Shown: positions 58,583-64,000 of the stretch, piece by piece
Numbering within the stretch: position 1 is the stretch's first letter
How the letters are laid out: every line of letters begins with the position of its first letter
From: Lachnospiraceae bacterium
Lineage (GTDB): Bacteria; Bacillota; Clostridia; Lachnospirales; Anaerotignaceae
Assembly (NCBI GenBank): GCA_910576545.1
Contig: CAJTKM010000003.1
Span: 124,001-188,000, forward strand
Direction of reading: 5' to 3'
Length of the DNA stretch: 64,000 nucleotides
The notes under the pieces: model-generated
Seen by the model: the letters and a program-made list of their open reading frames with translations, nothing else
What the model was told of the DNA's origin: nothing
Databases searched by the model: none
Position numbers and translations under genes: made by a program

Positions 58583-60766
58583 ATGGCGATTATATATAGC
58601 GAACAGACAAAAACCTTTACCATCCATACGGAAAAATCCACATATCAGATGAAGGTGGACCAGCATGGTATGCTTCTGCATACCTATTTTGGCGCGCCGA
58701 CAGATGAGAGCGATTATTCCTACCTGATTGTGCCGGAGGATCGCGGTTTCTGCGGGCAGCCTGCCGATGCAGGGAAAGACCGAACGTATTCTATGGATTT
58801 TTACCCGCTGGAATACCCTGTCCACGGCAATGGTGATTACAGGGTGCTTTGCCTGAAAGCAGGGCTGAAAGGGCGTGTTCCTGCACTTGACCTGCGTTTT
58901 TTCTCTTATCATATCAGTAAAGGGAAATATGCCCTTTCGGGTTTGCCTGCGCTTTTTGGCGGGGACGAGGCGGAAACGCTGGAAATCGTGCTGAAGGATT
59001 TATTCGAGGAAATTTATGTACACCTGTATTACGGAGTTTTTGAGAAAAAGAATGTCATAACGAGAGCTGCGGTTGTCGAGAACCGCAGCAAAGAGCCGTT
59101 GGAGATTAAGCGGGCAATGAGCCTCTGTCTGGATTTTATGGACAACAATCTGGAGTTGCTTCATTTTTATGGGAAACACGCCTGCGAACGGCAGTTTGAG
59201 CGCGTGCCGCTTCTGCATGGAATTGTGGAGATTGGCAGCAGGCGCGGTGCTTCCAGCCATCAGCATAATCCTTTTGTTATCTTGTGCAGAAAAGAAACAA
59301 CAGAGGACGCAGGTGCATGCTGCGGCGTTTCCCTGCTTTACAGCGGCAGTTTCCGTATGCAGGCGGAAGCAGGGCAGATTGAGGGGATAAGGCTGGTCTG
59401 CGGTATGGATGATGATGAATTCTGCTGGACATTGGAGCCGGGCGGCAGCTTTGCTGCGCCAGAAGCAGTGTTTTCTTATACGGAGCAGGGATTTTCTGAT
59501 TTGTCGAACGGATTGAAAGAGGTATTCCACCAGAATCTGATACGCAGTGAATGGAAGGATAAAAAACGTCCAACGCTGGTGAATAGCTGGGAAGCGGCGT
59601 ATTTTGATTTCAACGCGGAAAAACTGCTTGCCATCGCAAAAGAGGCGGCAGGGATTGGGCTGGATATGCTGGTGCTGGACGATGGCTGGTTTGGCGTGCG
59701 CAATGATGATAATTCGGGACTGGGCGATTGGAACGTGAACGAGGAAAAGCTGGGCTGTTCCTTGCGGGAACTGGTGGAACGTGTAAACGGATTGGGCTTG
59801 CAGTTCGGCATATGGGTGGAACTGGAAATGATTTCGGAGGACAGTGACCTTTACCGCACCCATCCCGACTGGGCAATGGCAGTCCCGGGGCGCGAGCCGA
59901 ACCGCAGCCGCAACCAGCTTGTGCTGGATTTATCCCGCGCGGAGGTGCGGCAGTATATCAAAAATGTGATTGATACGTTAATTCAGTCAGCGAATATTAC
60001 CTATATTAAATGGGATATGAACCGGAGTATGGATAATCTGTATTCCGCAGCAGAGCCTGACGCGCCGCAGGGCGTTGTCCGGCATAAATATATGCTGGGG
60101 CTGTATGAAATTCTGGAATATATCTACCAGACATATCCGGAGGTGCTTGTGGAAGGGTGCAGCGGCGGCGGCGGCAGGTTTGACGCGGGCATGTTATATT
60201 ATACGCCGCAGATATGGTGCAGCGATAATACTGATGCTGTTGAACGGCTGGGCATCCACTACGGCACATCCTTTGGGTATCCGATGTCCTCTGTTGCGGC
60301 ACATGTTTCAGAATGCCCGAACGAACAGAACCGCAGGGTAACGCCGTTCCAGACAAGGGGCATCTGCGCGATGCAGGGCGCGTTTGGCTATGAAATGGAT
60401 TTGAGTGCGATGCCGTCGGAGGAAAAGGAATGTGCCAGGGAGCAGATTGCGGTATACAACCAGAATTACCGCTTGTTCCAGCAGGGGGATTATTACCGGA
60501 TCACTTCCCCGTATGCAAACCATGATGTGACGGTTTGGAGTTATGTTTCCAGGGACAGGGAAACAGCGGTATTGTGCGGGGTATATACAGACCTGCACGG
60601 CAATGCCGCACCCACAAGGGCGAAATGGAAAGGACTGGCGGAAGGTGCGGTGTATGACGTGGACGGCAGAAAATTCACAGGCGCGGCGCTGATGCACGGC
60701 GGCATGGTGCTGCCGAAGCCGGATTGTAATTATGATTCCTTTATGATATTTGCGCGGAGGGTGTAA
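58583..60766 (+). CDS. Alpha-galactosidase, GH36
   Basis: A 727-residue cytosolic enzyme that removes galactose from melibiose, raffinose and stachyose. Seen: an N-terminal beta-supersandwich domain; LVNSWEAAYFDFNAEKLL; LDDGWFGVRNDDNSGLGDW; the nucleophile in YIKWDMNRSMDN (Asp of KWD); and acid/base Asp in GGGGRFDAGMLYYTPQIWCSDNTDAVERL, broken here at CSDN. Length fits the tetrameric GH36 type (AgaA/RafA). No signal peptide. Follows the GH13 gene in the operon. Confidence 0.96.
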   Translation: MAIIYSEQTKTFTIHTEKSTYQMKVDQHGMLLHTYFGAPTDESDYSYLIVPEDRGFCGQPADAGKDRTYSMDFYPLEYPVHGNGDYRVLCLKAGLKGRVPALDLRFFSYHISKGKYALSGLPALFGGDEAETLEIVLKDLFEEIYVHLYYGVFEKKNVITRAAVVENRSKEPLEIKRAMSLCLDFMDNNLELLHFYGKHACERQFERVPLLHGIVEIGSRRGASSHQHNPFVILCRKETTEDAGACCGVSLLYSGSFRMQAEAGQIEGIRLVCGMDDDEFCWTLEPGGSFAAPEAVFSYTEQGFSDLSNGLKEVFHQNLIRSEWKDKKRPTLVNSWEAAYFDFNAEKLLAIAKEAAGIGLDMLVLDDGWFGVRNDDNSGLGDWNVNEEKLGCSLRELVERVNGLGLQFGIWVELEMISEDSDLYRTHPDWAMAVPGREPNRSRNQLVLDLSRAEVRQYIKNVIDTLIQSANITYIKWDMNRSMDNLYSAAEPDAPQGVVRHKYMLGLYEILEYIYQTYPEVLVEGCSGGGGRFDAGMLYYTPQIWCSDNTDAVERLGIHYGTSFGYPMSSVAAHVSECPNEQNRRVTPFQTRGICAMQGAFGYEMDLSAMPSEEKECAREQIAVYNQNYRLFQQGDYYRITSPYANHDVTVWSYVSRDRETAVLCGVYTDLHGNAAPTRAKWKGLAEGAVYDVDGRKFTGAALMHGGMVLPKPDCNYDSFMIFARRV

Positions 60767-60872
60767 GCAGGTGCCGGATGCTCCGGCAGGATACAGGCTG
60801 CCGGGGGGGCGCATAAATGCAACACCCGAAGTTTTTATTTTACTTCTCAAAGGGGGTGGCGTTACGAGTTAT

Positions 60873-62789
60873 TTGAGTGGTGAAGCAGTTCAAACGTATG
60901 AAAAAGCACTTGCCCTCGGCAAAAAAGAGGGGCAGAAACTGCCTGCATTGGAAACCGTTCTTGCGGAGGAGCGGATTTTTTCCCCGAAAGAAATGCCTTT
61001 AGGGCAGGTCCAGATTCCATTGGAGCTTATTGTAGGAACAAAGATGGAAAGCAGGGGCAATTCCTTCAGCAAAAGCTTTTACCCGCTGATGGAGCTGCAT
61101 ACGGAATTTTCCGATAAATGGATCAGGCTCTACCAAACCCATCTGGATGAAGGTATTCATGACCCGATACTGGCGTATGAATATATGAACCGGTTTTATG
61201 TCGTGGAAGGGAATAAGCGGGTCAGCATATTGAAATACCTGAAAGCCGCGACGATACAGGGGAATGTAATCCGCATCATCCCGCCGCTGACGGGAGAAAA
61301 GCAAAAACGGATTTATTATGAATTTATGGATTTTTACAGGCTTTCGGAAATCAATTATATCTGGTTTTCTAAAGAAGGCAGTTTTTCCAGGCTGCAAAAG
61401 CTGACGGGCAAAAGCCCGGACGCGGTTTGGAGCGATACGGACAAAATCGACTTTAATTCTGTTTATACCCGTTTCAGCGATGAATTTCGGGCGAAGGGCG
61501 GGGACAACCTGCCCATCACAGCAGGGGACGCGTTCCTCTCTTTTTTGGAGATTTATGACTATGAGGATTTGGTCGGCATGGGGCTGGCAGAGCTGCGGCA
61601 GAAAATCGAGAAGTCATGGGAGGAATTTCAGCTTCTGATTACAGACGACCCGATTAAGCTGCAAATGACGCCTGCACAGGAGAGTGGCACGAAGAAAAAT
61701 TTCTTCCTGCGGCTGATACCAATGAACGTGCCGAAGCAGCGGGCGGCGTTCCTTTATGGCAGCACTATTCGCGCCTCTGGCTGGACATATGCCCATGAAC
61801 TGGGGCGGAGGTATCTGCAAAAGACATTTGAAGGGCAGATTGATACGACGTACTATGAGAATGTGACAGAGGATACGGCGGAGGAATTTCTGGAGCGTGC
61901 TGTGGCAGAGGGAAACAATCTGATATTTGGCACATCACCCTATTTTTTGAAGGCAAGCCTGAAAACGGCTGTAGAACATCCTGATGTCAGGATACTGAAC
62001 TGTTCTTTGAATACGGCATACCGCAGCATCCGCACGTATTACGCACGGATGTACGAAGCAAAATTTCTGATGGGCGCGATTGCAGGGGCAATCTCCTCAA
62101 ATGGAAAGCTCGGCTATATTGCCGATTACCCTGTCTGGGGCTCAACAGCCAGCATCAATGCTTTTGCTCTTGGCGCGAAAATGGTCAATTCCAGCGCGCA
62201 GGTTTATCTGGAATGGCTTACGGTAAAACCGGAAGAGGAAATACATAAGGATTTCCAGAAAAAGGACATCCGGTTTATTTCCGGCAGGGATAACCTGAGC
62301 CCAAGCGAAACGGGACGCCATTTCGGGCTTTACCGCGCGGATGATGATTCCCCTCTGAACATTGCCATGCCGGTCTGGCACTGGGGCTATTTCTACGAAA
62401 GAATGATACGCAATATTATGAATGGTTCCTGGAAAGACGATGCCCCTTCGGAGGCGACAAAGGGGCTCAACTATTGGTGGGGCATGTCGACGGGGATCGT
62501 GGACGTGTTCTGTTCCCGGCATCTGCCTATTGGTACGGCGCGTCTGATAGAGCTTTTGAAAAAAACCATATGCGCAGGGGATTTCAACCCGTTTTCCGGA
62601 ATTTTATATTCCCAGACAGGTGTGGTCCAGAAGGATAAGGATGAGGCAATCAGTCCGGAGAAAATCATGCGTATGGACTGGCTTGCAGAAAATGTGATTG
62701 GTTCTTTCCCGAAAATGAATGATTTGAAGGAAAAAGCGAAGCCTATGGTATTGTTACAGGGCATTCAGTGCCTGGAAGAAAAATCGTAA
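60873..62789 (+). CDS. ParB-like domain fused to a BMP-type ligand-binding domain, cytosolic
   Basis: A 638-residue protein without signal peptide or membrane segment. Residues about 45-135 look ParB-like: VQIPLELIVGTKMESRGNSF, HDPILAYEYMNRFYVVEGNKR, with GNKRVSILKYL at the place of the ParB G-x-x-R-x-x-A helix. After a helical linker, about residues 240-570 match the periplasmic-binding fold of BMP (basic membrane lipoprotein/purine-binding) proteins: RAAFLYGSTIRASGWTYAHELGRRYLQ, NNLIFGTSPYFLKA, KFLMGAIAGAISSNGKLGYIADYPV. Probably an intracellular sensor or regulator. Start uncertain: TTG 60873 (AAAGGGGG lies 16 bases upstream), or GTG 60771 after GGAGGG. Confidence 0.7.
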   Translation: MSGEAVQTYEKALALGKKEGQKLPALETVLAEERIFSPKEMPLGQVQIPLELIVGTKMESRGNSFSKSFYPLMELHTEFSDKWIRLYQTHLDEGIHDPILAYEYMNRFYVVEGNKRVSILKYLKAATIQGNVIRIIPPLTGEKQKRIYYEFMDFYRLSEINYIWFSKEGSFSRLQKLTGKSPDAVWSDTDKIDFNSVYTRFSDEFRAKGGDNLPITAGDAFLSFLEIYDYEDLVGMGLAELRQKIEKSWEEFQLLITDDPIKLQMTPAQESGTKKNFFLRLIPMNVPKQRAAFLYGSTIRASGWTYAHELGRRYLQKTFEGQIDTTYYENVTEDTAEEFLERAVAEGNNLIFGTSPYFLKASLKTAVEHPDVRILNCSLNTAYRSIRTYYARMYEAKFLMGAIAGAISSNGKLGYIADYPVWGSTASINAFALGAKMVNSSAQVYLEWLTVKPEEEIHKDFQKKDIRFISGRDNLSPSETGRHFGLYRADDDSPLNIAMPVWHWGYFYERMIRNIMNGSWKDDAPSEATKGLNYWWGMSTGIVDVFCSRHLPIGTARLIELLKKTICAGDFNPFSGILYSQTGVVQKDKDEAISPEKIMRMDWLAENVIGSFPKMNDLKEKAKPMVLLQGIQCLEEKS

Positions 62790-62838
62790 AAGACCGCCTT
62801 TTTCCCGGGGAAAGGGCAGGCCTTGGGAAGGCGGGCTT

Positions 62839-63504
62839 ATGAAGATATTAGTGGTGGCGGACAGGGAATCAAGATATTTATGGGATTATTTTGAGAAAGA
62901 TAAGTTTCAGGGGATTGACCTGATACTCTCCTGTGGGGACCTGGACGCAAATTATCTGTCTTTTCTGGCAACGCTTTCTGATATCCCTGTGTTGTATGTG
63001 CGGGGGAACCATGACGACAGCTATGCACAGAAGCCCCCGGGAGGCTGTATCTGCGTGGAAAACAGGATATATGTCCATAAGGGCATACGCATTATGGGGC
63101 TGGGCGGCTCCATGCGGTATAACACAGGGAAAAACCAGTATACAGAGAAAGAAATGGCGGCAAGGGTGCGGAAAATGCGTCTTCAGCTTTTGCGGAGCAA
63201 GGGGATTGACATTTTGCTGACACATTCCCCCGCTTTTGGGCTGAACGATGGGCAGGACCTGCCGCATCGGGGGTTTCAGGTGTTCCACTGTATATTGGAG
63301 CGTTACCAGCCGCGGTTTTTCATTCATGGACATGCCCATTTGAACTATGACAGGAACTACCGCAGGCATTTCCTGCACCAGCGGACACAGGTCATCAATG
63401 CATACGAACGGTATATTTTTGAATACGAAGGAACGGAGTGCCCGGAAGGCGGGAGCCAGATTCTGATACAGAAGGGGATAGGTGCGGAATATGAAAAAAT
63501 ATGA
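62839..63504 (+). CDS. Metallophosphoesterase-fold protein with altered first motif
   Basis: A 221-residue calcineurin-like phosphoesterase. Motifs: ILSCGDLDANYL (GD), YVRGNHDDSY (GNHD), ILLTHSPAFGLND and IHGHAHLNYD (GHxH) are intact. The first motif, normally D-x-H, reads ADRES (D8-R9-E10), so one ligand of metal 1 is changed to Glu. It may still bind metal, or act on a special substrate. No signal peptide. It lies between the ParB-BMP gene and the fructokinase, overlapping the latter by 14 bases. Confidence 0.85.
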   Translation: MKILVVADRESRYLWDYFEKDKFQGIDLILSCGDLDANYLSFLATLSDIPVLYVRGNHDDSYAQKPPGGCICVENRIYVHKGIRIMGLGGSMRYNTGKNQYTEKEMAARVRKMRLQLLRSKGIDILLTHSPAFGLNDGQDLPHRGFQVFHCILERYQPRFFIHGHAHLNYDRNYRRHFLHQRTQVINAYERYIFEYEGTECPEGGSQILIQKGIGAEYEKI

Positions 63505-64000
63505 TGCAGCGGCATTGGGAGAATTGCTGATTGACTTTACGGAAAATGGAATAAGCGGCCAGGGCAACCGCCTGATGGAGGCCAACCCGGGCGGCGCGCC
63601 CTGCAACGTGCTGGCGATGCTGGCAAAATTGGGAAAGGAAACGGCTTTTCTCGGCATGGTGGGGCAGGATTCGTTTGGAACGCTTCTGAGGGAGGTTCTG
63701 CAGGAGGCTGGAATTGAAACAAAGGGGCTGAAAGTTTCTGAGGACACAAATACAACGCTTGCGTTTGTGCATACAAAACCGGACGGAGACAGGGAATTTT
63801 CCTTTTACCGCAGCCCCGGCGCAGATATGATGCTTTCGGAAAAAGATTTGGATATGGAAATTTTGGAAAACTGCAAAATATTTCACTTCGGTTCGCTTTC
63901 CATGACGCACGAAAACTGCCGTGCGGCAACGAGAAAAGCTATTGAAACGGCAGAAAAAAGCGGCGCGCTGCTTTCCTTTGACCCGAACCTCAGAGAGCCT
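63491..64000 (+). CDS. PfkB-family carbohydrate kinase, probable fructokinase (3' cut by window edge)
   Basis: The first 170 codons are present: ALGELLIDFTENGIS at the start, NPGGAPCNVLAMLAKLGKETAFLGMVGQDSFG (substrate and fold motif 1 of PfkB kinases), AFVHTKPDGDREFSFYRSPGADMML and the FDPNLREP segment. These match bacterial fructokinases (ScrK/Frk of the ribokinase family), which make fructose-6-phosphate. In this operon it would use the fructose freed from sucrose. The C-terminal catalytic GAGD motif lies beyond the window. Start ATG 63491 overlaps the preceding gene. Confidence 0.9.
   Translation, partial: MKKYDAAALGELLIDFTENGISGQGNRLMEANPGGAPCNVLAMLAKLGKETAFLGMVGQDSFGTLLREVLQEAGIETKGLKVSEDTNTTLAFVHTKPDGDREFSFYRSPGADMMLSEKDLDMEILENCKIFHFGSLSMTHENCRAATRKAIETAEKSGALLSFDPNLREP

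Noticed and set aside
1-64000. CRISPR array or prophage
   Set aside because: No regularly spaced direct repeats and no cas or phage structural genes were seen anywhere in the window.

Overview
This window looks like a chromosomal segment of an anaerobic, spore-forming member of the Clostridia, most likely Lachnospirales. That rests on the gene content: SpoVD-type and YlmC/YmxH sporulation genes, a DUF1540 protein, an oxygen-independent class III ribonucleotide reductase, a FabK-type fatty-acid operon, a minimal NifS/NifU pair and an MsmK-dependent sugar importer. Strong GGAGG ribosome sites and AT-rich promoters in a roughly 50% GC genome fit the same group. The species cannot be named from the sequence alone.

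Layout. Bases 1-2120 are an accessory scar: a truncated IclR regulator, 3' remnants of a large serine recombinase and of tnpV (Tn4451/Tn1549-like elements), and a small frameshifted gene. At 2141-5249 lies a heavy-metal module (ArsR repressor, small membrane protein, CadA/ZntA-type ATPase) with a promoter overlapped by an SmtB/ArsR-like palindrome. From 5.2 to 25.9 kb come mostly housekeeping genes: lplA, lepA, scpAB, a HAD phosphatase, mtaB, an EcsC protein, an OGG1-like glycosylase and tgt. Among them are a BlaI/M56 sensor-repressor operon, an XRE/membrane protein pair with repeated operators, a site-2-protease-like protein lacking a metal ligand, and a MITE-like hairpin element.

From 26 to 41 kb: nrdR and ylmC diverge from nrdDG, whose promoter carries two NrdR boxes. 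An IS1182-like remnant, a tiny DUF1540 gene, nifS-nifU, spoVD, pncB, tRNA-Leu(CAA), a cyclophilin and a chemoreceptor with a CZB-like zinc motif outside the membrane follow. From 41.1 to 50.3 kb, all on the minus strand, is a complete fatty-acid synthesis operon in the order fabH-acpP-fabK-fabD-fabG-fabF-accB-fabZ-accC-accD-accA.

From 50.8 kb to the end is a raffinose-family oligosaccharide locus: MsmK-type ATPase, AraC regulator, solute-binding lipoprotein, two permeases, an amylosucrase-family (GH13_4-like) sucrose-active enzyme, a GH36 alpha-galactosidase and, cut by the window end, a PfkB fructokinase. Together these could import raffinose, release galactose, split sucrose and phosphorylate fructose. 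Within the same transcription unit sit an unusual cytosolic protein joining a ParB-like domain to a BMP-type ligand-binding domain, and a metallophosphoesterase with an altered first metal motif. No CRISPR array, prophage or complete mobile element was seen. The best candidates for undescribed biology are the ParB-BMP protein, the BlaI/M56 operon with an unknown cysteine-rich sensor domain, and the degenerate site-2 protease.
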